Assembly (NCBI GenBank): GCA_004356305.1
Contig: SMXJ01000021.1
Location: 1-14,716, forward strand
Source of the DNA: Bacteroidota bacterium
GTDB taxonomy: Bacteria > Bacteroidota > Bacteroidia > Flavobacteriales > Flavobacteriaceae
DNA: 14,716 nt
Direction of reading: 5' to 3'
In this document: one piece after another, positions 6,313-13,924 of the stretch
How the letters are laid out: each line of letters begins with the position of its first letter
How positions within the stretch are numbered: position 1 is the stretch's first letter
Program-made: the position numbers and the translations under genes
Notes under the pieces: generated by a model
What the model saw: only the letters and a program-made list of their open reading frames with translations
Databases searched by the model: none
What the model was told of the DNA's origin: nothing

Positions 6313-8169
6313 TTACTTTAGTAATCGTTTAAATTTCTGAATTAGTTCTTTGTTACCAAATGGTAATCCTTGTACCTTATTATGTTGTAAAAATTCAAAT
6401 CCGTTAAAGTTTATATTCAAAACACTGGCGAACTGTCCAGTATTCAATTCGCATACAATAATTTTTTTAAATCTTTTTAAAACATCTGCGGTATTCTTTG
6501 GCAAAGGATTGATATAATTAAAATGTGCTAATCCTATATTTGTATAGCCTTCTTCATTTAATTCCTTTATCGCAGTGTATAAGGATCCATAAGTACCTCC
6601 CCAGCCAATTACTAATAAGTCTCCTGAATCTGCGAATTCAGTGGTTTGATCTGGAATATAATTTTGAACCCTTTTAATTTTTTCGGCTCTGATCTTGGTC
6701 ATATACTCGTGATTTTCCGGTATATATGACACATTACCACTTACACGATCTTTTTCTAATCCACCAACTCTATGCTCTAATCCTTCTGTTCCCGGTATAG
6801 TCCATTTACGGGCAAGTGTATGTTCATCCCTATCATAAGGATGCCAATTCTCATCAGCCTTTTTAAGGAAGTTAGTCTTTATTTCCGGCATATCTGCAAC
6901 AGTTTTTATTTTCCAGGGTGCCGAACCATTTGCAATGTATCCATCTGATAATAATATTACAGGAGTCATATGCTCTATAGTAAGTTTTGCTGCTTCATAC
7001 GAAAAATCAAAACAATTTGCAGGAGTACTTGCAGCTATAACAATTACAGGGCTTTCACCATTTCTACCGTATAATGCCTGTAACAGATCTGATTGTTCAG
7101 TTTTAGTAGGTAAACCCGTTGATGGCCCACCGCGTTGTACATTTACAATTACTAACGGCATTTCAATGATCATGGCCAAACCTAATGCTTCACCTTTTAA
7201 AGCTAAACCGGGACCAGAGGTCATAGTAATAGCCAAATTACCAGCAAATGAAGCTCCGATAGCCGATGTAATGGCACCAATTTCATCCTCAGCTTGAAGA
7301 GTCTTTACACCAAAATGCATATGTTTTACCAATTCATCGAAAATATCTGATGCAGGAGTAATAGGGTATGAACCTATGTATAATTCCAATCCGGTTTTTT
7401 CAGCAGCCGCTAAAAATCCCCAGGCAGTGGCTGTATTGCCCATGATAATTCTATAGGTTCCGGGTGCCATTTTGGCCGGAGCAATGGTATAAGCATTTGG
7501 TATTAGTTCTAAAGTTTCGGCAAAATAAAAACCTGTGTTCAATACCTTAGTATTGGCTTCAACAATAAGAGGCTTGGATTTAAATTTATTTTTAAAAAAA
7601 TCGATGGTATGATCGGTAGAGCGATTGTACATCCAATAAACCATGCCTAAGGCGAACATATTTTTACTTCGTATTATACTTTTACTGTCCAGTCCCCGAA
7701 CATCTTTTAACGCCTCTTTGGTTAGTGAGGTCATCGCTACTTCGATAATCCGATAATTTTCAAGGCTTCCGTTTTCCAGTGGATTTGATTCATATTCGGC
7801 TTTTTCCAGGTTCTTTTTAGTAAAAGCATCCGTATCTACTATGATGGTATGTCCAGGTTTTACGGCATGCAAGTTGGTTTTCAATCCTGCGGGATTCATG
7901 GCAACCAACAGATCTACTTCATCTCCGGGAGTGCTTATTTCAACACTGCCAATATGGATCTGAAAACCGGATACTCCATATAAACTACCTTGTGGAGCCC
8001 TGATTTCAGCAGGATAATTTGGAAATGTTGCAATATCATTTCCAAACATAGCCGAAGTATCAGAAAATTGTGTTCCTGTTAACTGCATGCCATCTCCCGA
8101 ATCACCCACGAACCTTATGATAACGGCCTCGAGCACTTTGGGCTGCTGCTTTGTTTCAGTTGCAACCAT
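6313..8169 (-). CDS. korA: 2-oxoacid:ferredoxin oxidoreductase, fused gamma-alpha subunit
   Basis: The protein has 618 residues. The N-terminal part (about 14-215) is the gamma domain, marked by RFVGDSGDGMQLTG (19-32), which contacts coenzyme A. The rest is the alpha subunit with YPITPASDI (268-276), the pyrimidine-binding domain hallmark, then TSGPG (317-321) and the AEDEIGAI segment near 293-300. Fusion of gamma and alpha in one chain is normal for the two-subunit KorAB class. The start is the only sensible ATG, 53 bases from the divergent ferredoxin ATG. The gene is visibly AT-richer than its neighbours outside the kor block. The likely electron acceptor is the divergent ferredoxin. Confidence 0.92.
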   Translation of the reverse strand: MVATETKQQPKVLEAVIIRFVGDSGDGMQLTGTQFSDTSAMFGNDIATFPNYPAEIRAPQGSLYGVSGFQIHIGSVEISTPGDEVDLLVAMNPAGLKTNLHAVKPGHTIIVDTDAFTKKNLEKAEYESNPLENGSLENYRIIEVAMTSLTKEALKDVRGLDSKSIIRSKNMFALGMVYWMYNRSTDHTIDFFKNKFKSKPLIVEANTKVLNTGFYFAETLELIPNAYTIAPAKMAPGTYRIIMGNTATAWGFLAAAEKTGLELYIGSYPITPASDIFDELVKHMHFGVKTLQAEDEIGAITSAIGASFAGNLAITMTSGPGLALKGEALGLAMIIEMPLVIVNVQRGGPSTGLPTKTEQSDLLQALYGRNGESPVIVIAASTPANCFDFSYEAAKLTIEHMTPVILLSDGYIANGSAPWKIKTVADMPEIKTNFLKKADENWHPYDRDEHTLARKWTIPGTEGLEHRVGGLEKDRVSGNVSYIPENHEYMTKIRAEKIKRVQNYIPDQTTEFADSGDLLVIGWGGTYGSLYTAIKELNEEGYTNIGLAHFNYINPLPKNTADVLKRFKKIIVCELNTGQFASVLNINFNGFEFLQHNKVQGLPFGNKELIQKFKRLLK

Positions 8170-8222
8170 AATTTATGATAAATTGAAAAAATTAACTAAA
8201 TTAATCTAAATTTACTTAATTT
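8170..8222. promoter_or_regulatory. Divergent promoter region between korA and ferredoxin
   Basis: These 53 bases separate the two start codons and are almost entirely A and T. Both genes must start from here, so shared regulation is likely. I find only imperfect TAnnTTTG matches (for example TAAATTTA on the plus strand), so I do not place the boxes. Confidence 0.35.
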
Positions 8223-8573
8223 ATGGCTATTATAATAACAGACGAATGTATTAATTGTGATGCCTGTGTAGTAGAATGCCCTAATAACGCTATTTACGAA
8301 CCCGATCAAGCATGGGCTTATGCTGATGAAACCGCTTTAAACGGTATGGTTACACTACCACAAGGAGGCGAAGTGGATGCCGATGCTGTAAATAAGCCGG
8401 TATCTGATGAATTTTACTTCATTGTTTCAGATAAATGTACAGAATGTAAAGGATTTCATGACGAACCACAATGTGCTGCAGTTTGTCCTGTAGATTGTTG
8501 TGTGCCCGACGAAGATCGTGTTGAATCAGAAGAAACTCTATTGGAAAAGAAAGCCTGGTTACACGGCGAATAA
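8223..8573 (+). CDS. 2[4Fe-4S] ferredoxin
   Basis: This is a soluble electron carrier of 116 residues. Cluster I ligands lie in C9-x2-C12-x2-C15-x3-C19-P. The second motif is C72-x2-C75-x8-C84-x3-C88-P, the form with an 8-residue insertion known from Allochromatium-type ferredoxins. A roughly 50-residue acidic loop separates the motifs and the C-terminus is extended (89-116). Two further cysteines (92, 93) follow. Placed head-to-head with korA, it is the probable acceptor of electrons from KorAB; this is an inference from position. The Alvin-type second motif implies at least one cluster of very low potential. Confidence 0.92.
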   Translation: MAIIITDECINCDACVVECPNNAIYEPDQAWAYADETALNGMVTLPQGGEVDADAVNKPVSDEFYFIVSDKCTECKGFHDEPQCAAVCPVDCCVPDEDRVESEETLLEKKAWLHGE

Positions 8574-8577
8574 CCTC

Positions 8578-8627
8578 TTTGCTTAAAATATCGATTCACG
8601 AATAGAGTAAACACCCTTTTAAGCGAA
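8578..8627. terminator. Possible bidirectional terminator between ferredoxin and NifU genes
   Basis: An inverted repeat pairs 8578-8588 with 8617-8627 (eight perfect pairs GCTTAAAA/TTTTAAGC plus three more outward, one G-U). It sits exactly between two converging genes. The loop is long (28 bases), the stem AT-rich and no strong U-run follows, so it is a weak candidate. Confidence 0.4.
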
Positions 8628-8630
8628 AAT

Positions 8631-8870
8631 TCATTCAATATTTATAACACTTTCAATTTCTGGTGCATGTTTTTTGATGGTCATTTCCACACCACTTTTT
8701 AGCGTCATTTGATTTACCGAACAACTCACACAAGTTCCTTCCAACTGTATACGAACCGTCTTTCCACCATCGATGGACAACAAGGAAATATCTCCACCGT
8801 CTGTTTGCAAGAACGGACGAATCTCATCCAGTGCTGCTTCTACTTTTATGGTTAATTCTTTTTTAGTCAT
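8631..8870 (-). CDS. NifU C-terminal-domain (Nfu-type) Fe-S scaffold protein
   Basis: The protein has 79 residues and is a single Nfu domain, which transiently holds and transfers [4Fe-4S] clusters to client proteins. The signature is EGTCVSCSVNQMTLKSGVE, with the C47-x2-C50 pair that holds the cluster in a dimer; LQTDGGDISL (21-30) is the other conserved block. It lacks the N-terminal IscU-like domain and the A-type domain of longer Nfu proteins. It starts one base after the mrp stop, so the two form an Fe-S maturation operon that could supply the nearby ferredoxin and KorB. Confidence 0.92.
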   Translation of the reverse strand: MTKKELTIKVEAALDEIRPFLQTDGGDISLLSIDGGKTVRIQLEGTCVSCSVNQMTLKSGVEMTIKKHAPEIESVINIE

Positions 8871-8871
8871 A

Positions 8872-10011
8872 CTACTTTTTTATGGCACTACATCCCGCCA
8901 TAGTCGTTATTTTGATCACTTCGGTTGGCGGTAGGTTTTTGTTTCTGCGAACGGTTTCTTTCACCACATTTTTTGTCAATGCTTCAAAGACATCTTCAGT
9001 TTCAGTTGCGGTTTGTAATGCTGCCGGATGTCCAATATCACCTGCTTCACGTATACTCTGCACCAATGGAATTTCTCCCAAAAAGGGAATTTCGAGGTCT
9101 TCAGCCAGGTTTTTGGCACCCTCTCTTCCGAAGATATAATATTTACGATCCGGCAACTCCTCTGGTGTAAAATACGCCATATTTTCAACAATTCCCAACA
9201 CAGGTACATCGATGTTCTTTTGTTGAAACATCGCTACCCCTTTTCTTGCATCCGCCAATGCCACCATTTGCGGAGTGCTTACAATAACAGCGCCCGTGAT
9301 TGGTAATGACTGCATAATGCTTAAATGAATATCTCCGGTCCCGGGCGGCAGATCAACCAACATAAAGTCCAATTCACCCCAGTCAGCATCAAAAATCAAT
9401 TGGTTCAATGCCTTTGAGGCCATTGGCCCTCGCCAGATCACTGCCTGATCCGGTTTTGTAAAGAAACCAATAGAAAGCACTTTTACGCCATAGTTCTCGA
9501 CAGGCTTCATTTTGCTCTTTCCATCCACCGTAACAGAATGAGGTCGCTCCGTGATCATATCAAACATTATCGGAATAGATGGGCCGTATATATCGGCGTC
9601 GAGAATTCCTACTTTAAAGCCCATTTTGACTAAGGTCACAGCCAGGTTGGCCGTAATTGTAGATTTTCCAACTCCGCCTTTACCCGAAGCCACTGCAATT
9701 ATATTCTTGATCCCGGGGATGTCCTTTCCTCTTATCAAATTCGGATTCTCAACTTCATCCGGTGCTTCTACTTTAATGTTAACCTTCACCTGCGCATCGG
9801 TTAGGACCTTCTCTCTAATCACCTTTATTACGTCAGCCTCGGCTTGCTTTTTTATATGCATGGCGGGTGTAGTGAGTGTCAAATCGACGATCACCTCATC
9901 AGCAAATGTGATAACGTTCTGTACAGCACCACTTTCTATTATATTCTTTCCCTCACCTGCAATGGTAATGGTTTCCAATGCCTTTAATATATCTTGCTTT
10001 TTGATCTGCAT
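8872..10011 (-). CDS. mrp: Mrp/NBP35-family Fe-S carrier ATPase
   Basis: Mrp (ApbC) proteins are P-loop ATPases that carry Fe-S clusters to apo-proteins. It has 379 residues: a DUF59/MIP18-like domain (about 1-85), then a ParA/MinD-type ATPase with the deviant Walker A SGKGGVGKST (109-118), switch I DADIYGPS (138-145) and Walker B-like DFMLVDLPPGTGD (215-227). Where most family members have a C-x-x-C after ENM-x-x-F, this one reads ENMAYFTPEELPD (276-288) without cysteine. The only cysteine in the protein is Cys374 in the C-terminal TTMAGCSAIKK. As I recall, flavobacterial homologues share this form, so it is probably lineage-wide. It is followed after one base by the NifU-domain gene. Confidence 0.92.
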   Translation of the reverse strand: MQIKKQDILKALETITIAGEGKNIIESGAVQNVITFADEVIVDLTLTTPAMHIKKQAEADVIKVIREKVLTDAQVKVNIKVEAPDEVENPNLIRGKDIPGIKNIIAVASGKGGVGKSTITANLAVTLVKMGFKVGILDADIYGPSIPIMFDMITERPHSVTVDGKSKMKPVENYGVKVLSIGFFTKPDQAVIWRGPMASKALNQLIFDADWGELDFMLVDLPPGTGDIHLSIMQSLPITGAVIVSTPQMVALADARKGVAMFQQKNIDVPVLGIVENMAYFTPEELPDRKYYIFGREGAKNLAEDLEIPFLGEIPLVQSIREAGDIGHPAALQTATETEDVFEALTKNVVKETVRRNKNLPPTEVIKITTMAGCSAIKK

Positions 10012-10049
10012 CTTGATCTTAAAGTATTATTTAGATTAATTCTAAAGTA

Positions 10050-10057
10050 CAAATATA
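10050..10057 (-). promoter_or_regulatory. mrp: Predicted -7 box for the mrp-NifU operon
   Basis: The minus strand reads TATATTTG, an exact TAnnTTTG match, 38 bases upstream of the mrp ATG. It lies after the terminator of the fibre gene, so mrp has its own promoter. A -33 TTG is not evident at the usual spacing. Confidence 0.5.
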
Positions 10058-10161
10058 GGGTATAGTCTCGTGATTTTAAAGGATGTTTATTGAAATGATT
10101 TATAGTGGGATAATCGAATTATTGGGTAACTTCAATGTTGAGTTTTTTTATTTTACAGTGT

Positions 10162-10198
10162 AAAAAAAGACCCCCACAAAGGAAATGTGATGGTCTTT
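10162..10198 (-). terminator. Intrinsic terminator downstream of the fibre gene
   Basis: On the minus strand a stem AAAGACC/GGTCTTT (10192-10198 with 10166-10172) encloses a second stem CACA/TGTG (10186-10189 with 10175-10178) and runs directly into a U-tract (A-run at 10162-10168 on the plus strand). It lies 20 bases past the stop of the 689-residue gene and isolates it from mrp. Confidence 0.8.
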
Positions 10199-10217
10199 CT
10201 TTGTATTTCAAGTGAAC

Positions 10218-12287
10218 TTAGTTCATATCTATTGCGTCTACCCTGACTTCAATTTTCTTAAGTTTTTCAGAAAGATTCTCCATAAATCTCAACCTCACCT
10301 CCATAAGCTGAATACGCTTTTCCTGATTCTCCAATATTTCTATCAACTCATTGCTTTTTAATCCCACCGAAACATTGATAAGGCTTTTCCCATTTCCTTC
10401 TGAAGCGGACCAGGCCTTACCGATGACCCATTTTAAATTGTTTAATTTGATGTCCTGTGGTGCAATCGCGATCGCGTACCCGTCATTTTTACCTGAAGCG
10501 ACTATATAATCTCCTTTGGACACTTCACCCTGTACCAAGACCGGTACTTGCCCCATAAATCCAACTTTTTCAAAATCGTTTTTTCTATTTTCATCAGGCA
10601 TATTGCCCAAAACGATTGGTGCTAATGAAATGGTAAGTATATGGTCTGCATCCTGAGTATTTCTGGATATTTTACCCCCTTTAACCCCTACTACTTCTCC
10701 CACCATAAAATCTTCTGATGGGTTCTCTTTTTCCAACCATTCCGCATAATCGGCTCCCTTGGAACCATAAATAATTCCTTGATTCCGGGAGATCGAGTTG
10801 GAATTCGAAATTCCACTCGGCATATTTTCCATTTCTGAATCAGCATCAAAACTTTCAATTCTCCCTGCCATATAATTTCCCTGTCCGTAAAAGGTCATGA
10901 AGTTATTTCCTGAACTCAAGGTCGAATTATTGATCCGTATTGCAATTCCATCTGCACCGCCACCTCCCGTATTTTCGAATAACGCGATATGATTTCCATT
11001 AACTCCGCCATCACCGATCACAGTTAAATTGGTAAGGTTTAGGTTATTGTTAACTGTCAACATTCCATCGATCAATACATCGTCGTCGAATACCGCGTTC
11101 TTTACTACATGCAACGTGCCACTAAGATCTGTCGGACTGGCATTATTAACACTAAAGGAGTTATTGATATCGGTCTTGCCAGCCACATTTAAAGGACCTG
11201 TAAGGGTTGCAATACCGCCGTTGTCCACTTTTAAATCAGCATTAATACTGGTTGCCGCATTTACCGTTAAATTATCATTGAGGGTAGTTTTTCCTGCAAC
11301 GTCTAGTTGGGCTCCGATTGTGGCTCGACCCGTCGCTGAAAGATCTCCGTCAATAGTAACCGGTCCGCCTACATCAATACCGTCACCAATTGTTGCAAAT
11401 CCATCTACTGTTAGCAGTCCGTCAAGATCAGTTCTCCCTCCTACGAACAGATCGTCATTCAAGGTTGTTGGAAGTAGAACTGTGAGTCTTCTTCTAATTT
11501 CTGCATCTCCCTCCACCAATTGATCTCCGGAAATATCAATATTCCCGCCAATAGATACATTTCCTCCAATTGTCGCTTCATCAGTAATTTCTATCCCACT
11601 ATTAATACGTGTTTGACCTTCCACATTCAATTCTCCTGAAAGCTCTGTAGCGCTTCCATTATTTACAAAAAGTTCACTATTTAAATTCGTAATTCCCTCA
11701 ACCGTCAGATCTTCGCCTATCGTAACATTGCCCGAAATATCTGCATTTCCTCCAATAGTGGTATTTCCGGTAATTTCAAGATCATTATTAATTGTGGTTT
11801 CCCCTTGTATAACAAAGTCATCATTGAATGTTGCGACTCCATCCACATCCAGGTCACCAGTAGCGATAATATCCCTGTGAAAGGCCTGGGGTGTAAAAGT
11901 TAACGATTCCGCACTTAGTTGAACATATTCGCCCAGATTGTAAAAATCGATCTCGACCAAAAGATCTTTAGGTGTTCCATTCCAAAGTACTTCGGTAAAT
12001 CTAAGATCGGATAGGCGGGTTCCCTGGCCTATATAAAGATTAACCATTCCGAAAGCATCTGTGGTGAGATTGTGTTCCTCCTTGTATTCGATAAATCCGT
12101 CCTCATTGATTATAGTGAAACGTAAGGAGATATCTGTGTCGGGTAGCACCGTGGCATTGACATCAAATCCGGGCAACTGTTGCGCATCCGGATTGAGAAT
12201 AACTGCTTGGTAGCTAATTGCGTCGGTTTGCGAATATCCTACAGCAGAAACCAATAGACATAGGATTGAATAATAAAGCTTTTTCAT
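10218..12287 (-). CDS. Secreted tail-fibre-like repeat protein with C-terminal chaperone-like domain
   Basis: The protein has 689 residues. A signal peptide (1-19, ending near GYS-Q) leads to an N-terminal domain (about 22-138; AISYQAVI, YKEEHNLTTDAFGMVNLYIG) that recurs at the start of Bacteroidota surface proteins. Residues 145-425 are degenerate short repeats alternating hydrophobic strands with G/N/D turns (for example GNTTIGGNADISGNVTIG), as in trimeric beta-helical phage fibres. Residues 430-510 link to a domain at about 511-645 starting GADYAEWLE and including DADHILTISLAPIVLGN, which resembles the Peptidase_G2 / intramolecular chaperone domain of phage spikes and endosialidases. Residues 647-686 are a coiled coil, fitting trimerisation. 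No phage genes are nearby, so this is probably a cell-surface fibre; binding partner unknown. It is the last gene of a three-gene operon with a terminator. Confidence 0.7.
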   Translation of the reverse strand: MKKLYYSILCLLVSAVGYSQTDAISYQAVILNPDAQQLPGFDVNATVLPDTDISLRFTIINEDGFIEYKEEHNLTTDAFGMVNLYIGQGTRLSDLRFTEVLWNGTPKDLLVEIDFYNLGEYVQLSAESLTFTPQAFHRDIIATGDLDVDGVATFNDDFVIQGETTINNDLEITGNTTIGGNADISGNVTIGEDLTVEGITNLNSELFVNNGSATELSGELNVEGQTRINSGIEITDEATIGGNVSIGGNIDISGDQLVEGDAEIRRRLTVLLPTTLNDDLFVGGRTDLDGLLTVDGFATIGDGIDVGGPVTIDGDLSATGRATIGAQLDVAGKTTLNDNLTVNAATSINADLKVDNGGIATLTGPLNVAGKTDINNSFSVNNASPTDLSGTLHVVKNAVFDDDVLIDGMLTVNNNLNLTNLTVIGDGGVNGNHIALFENTGGGGADGIAIRINNSTLSSGNNFMTFYGQGNYMAGRIESFDADSEMENMPSGISNSNSISRNQGIIYGSKGADYAEWLEKENPSEDFMVGEVVGVKGGKISRNTQDADHILTISLAPIVLGNMPDENRKNDFEKVGFMGQVPVLVQGEVSKGDYIVASGKNDGYAIAIAPQDIKLNNLKWVIGKAWSASEGNGKSLINVSVGLKSNELIEILENQEKRIQLMEVRLRFMENLSEKLKKIEVRVDAIDMN

Positions 12288-12349
12288 CTTGAATTAATTT
12301 TTAAAATAAGTAGGTTCCATCATTTCATTATATTCTACTAATTATCTTC

Positions 12350-12985
12350 TTATGAATTTTTTTTGGCCAATTTAAATACGAGGCCAATTCCGAAGTCACT
12401 CGAAGTATATCTCAGGTCGGCACCGGTATCACTGTTCTTTATTTGTGATCCCCTTCCAAATCGGTATTGAAAAAAGATACCTATATTTTCGGCAACCCAG
12501 TACTCAAATGAGGCGCCGGCTCGAATAAACACAAAAGGTGTATTAAAATCTTCTTCATTCAATATATCAAAAACCAGGTTATTGATAGTTTGTGTTCCCT
12601 GTAACATAATTTCGGGCCCCGCAGTTGCGTTGAGGTGAAAGGAAAAATCGTTTACTGTAAATAACTCAGCGTCAATTCCAAGGTTGATACCGACATAGGT
12701 GACTTCCCAACTTAAAAAGTTATTAAAAGTATCATTACCTACAGCTCCATAAGTGTGAAATCCAAAACCACCAATAAAGTTGATAGATTCAGTAAAAAGC
12801 CTCCCTCTATATCCAATATCGATATACGAATGATTTGAGGATTGGAGATCGTTCAAATCGTTATTGAGAACATCTTTGAATTTGAAAGTTGTCACAGATT
12901 TACCCGTGTTGAGAAACAATTCCTGCGATTGGAGGGTACATGCGAAAAATGCACAAATAAGGAAAGAGATATACGTTGATTTCAT
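12350..12985 (-). CDS. Small outer-membrane beta-barrel protein, function unknown
   Basis: The protein has 211 residues, with a signal peptide (about 1-20, hydrophobic, ending LQSQ). The remainder alternates hydrophobic and polar residues in runs such as SYIDIGYRGRL, FIGGFGFHTYG and IGIFFQYRFG, and ends in a strand DFGIGLVFKLAKK; this is typical of 8-stranded OmpA/OmpW-like barrels. It begins 12 bases after the sorting-domain gene and precedes the fibre gene by 62 bases, so it could anchor or export one of these products; that is inference. I cannot assign a family more exactly. Confidence 0.65.
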   Translation of the reverse strand: MKSTYISFLICAFFACTLQSQELFLNTGKSVTTFKFKDVLNNDLNDLQSSNHSYIDIGYRGRLFTESINFIGGFGFHTYGAVGNDTFNNFLSWEVTYVGINLGIDAELFTVNDFSFHLNATAGPEIMLQGTQTINNLVFDILNEEDFNTPFVFIRAGASFEYWVAENIGIFFQYRFGRGSQIKNSDTGADLRYTSSDFGIGLVFKLAKKNS

Positions 12986-12997
12986 TGGATTGATTGG

Positions 12998-13489
12998 CTA
13001 GTTTTTAATTAAGTGAGTTGAAAAACCCTCACTGGCTATTATAATTTTTAAAATATAGGTTCCGGATGCCAATAGAGACATATCTACCTGAAATGATTGT
13101 GTAGGCGCCATAATGGTAGTTATAATTACACGTCCCCGGATATCATAGAGAGTGCTTATAATGTCGGTTTCAACCATTGATCCAAAGATTACTGTTACAA
13201 AATTATCAACAGGATTTGGATATACCACAGCCTCAATGGCCGAATTGCTGTCAGGTATGGCCATAACACGAACGGGAGGTTGCTGAAAACCTTGCCGCAT
13301 CGTAAACGTATCATTTCCAATGGTCCCAATCACGCCTTGCTGCCCTATACTCGCCGAAATATAGTAGGTTGAATCTCCAATAGCTATGCTGGAAGAACTC
13401 CCACTCATGCCCAGGCTGGAACGCTGTTTATATTGTGCATAGGTGGATCCCGTAAGCACACATAGCAATAAGCAGATAATCAATTTCAT
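12998..13489 (-). CDS. Small T9SS-secreted protein with type A sorting domain
   Basis: The protein has 163 residues. A signal peptide (1-18, ending TYA) sends it to the periplasm. A short glycine/serine-rich domain follows (about 22-72: SSLGMSGSSSS, YYISASIGQQG, MRQGFQQPP). Residues 86-163 form a type IX secretion C-terminal sorting domain, with YPNPV (90-94), the LYDIRGR strand (114-120) and LASGTYILKI (140-149). Such domains are recognised by the T9SS and removed as the cargo crosses the outer membrane. It is first in a minus-strand operon with the barrel and fibre genes. The upstream region has only near-matches to the promoter box (TATATCTG at 13555-13562). The very small cargo part suggests a structural or adaptor role rather than an enzyme. 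Confidence 0.75.
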   Translation of the reverse strand: MKLIICLLLCVLTGSTYAQYKQRSSLGMSGSSSSIAIGDSTYYISASIGQQGVIGTIGNDTFTMRQGFQQPPVRVMAIPDSNSAIEAVVYPNPVDNFVTVIFGSMVETDIISTLYDIRGRVIITTIMAPTQSFQVDMSLLASGTYILKIIIASEGFSTHLIKN

Positions 13490-13591
13490 ATGGGATTGGT
13501 TGTTAATTTGCTTCGCAATATAAAACCAATCATCCGATTAAAAAACTTAGAACGCAGATATAAACTCTAAAATATTTGAAATTCCCGTTGC

Positions 13592-13924
13592 CTATGACAG
13601 CTCTTTAATTGGATTCCAGAATAATTTTTCGAATTCCTGAATTTGATTTCCGATCACTTCTATACCTTCAGATTCCAACAATTGCTGCATTAAATTAGTT
13701 CCGTCGAAGTGGTGTTTGCCGGTGAGAAGCCCTTTTCTATTTACCACTCGATGAGCTGGAACATCGGGGAATTTCCCAGAACTATTCATCGCCCAGCCTA
13801 CCATTCGTGCACTGCCGGCCGTACCCAGGCATTTCGCGATGGCCCCATAACTAGTTATTCTTCCGTAAGGAATATGTCTCGCTATTTCGTATACTTTTTC
13901 GAAAAACCCTTTTTCAGCAACCAT
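13592..13924 (-). CDS. Alkyltransferase-like DNA-repair protein (MGMT family, no reactive Cys)
   Basis: The protein has 110 residues and is the DNA-binding domain of the O6-alkylguanine-DNA alkyltransferase family standing alone. It has the conserved PYGRITSYGAIA (19-30), the helix-turn-helix with the arginine finger Arg40 (SARMVGWAM), and the active-site loop PAHRVVNRKG (56-65). The catalytic cysteine of the P-C-H-R motif is replaced by Ala57, so it cannot transfer alkyl groups. Alkyltransferase-like (ATL) proteins instead flip and flag damaged guanines for nucleotide excision repair. Its ATG shares one base with the stop of the LysE-family gene (TAATG), so the two are translationally coupled. 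Confidence 0.88.
   Translation of the reverse strand: MVAEKGFFEKVYEIARHIPYGRITSYGAIAKCLGTAGSARMVGWAMNSSGKFPDVPAHRVVNRKGLLTGKHHFDGTNLMQQLLESEGIEVIGNQIQEFEKLFWNPIKELS

Noticed and set aside
10218..12287. A prophage tail-fibre gene
   Set aside because: It has a signal peptide and a Bacteroidota surface-protein N-terminal domain, and no other phage gene is in the window.
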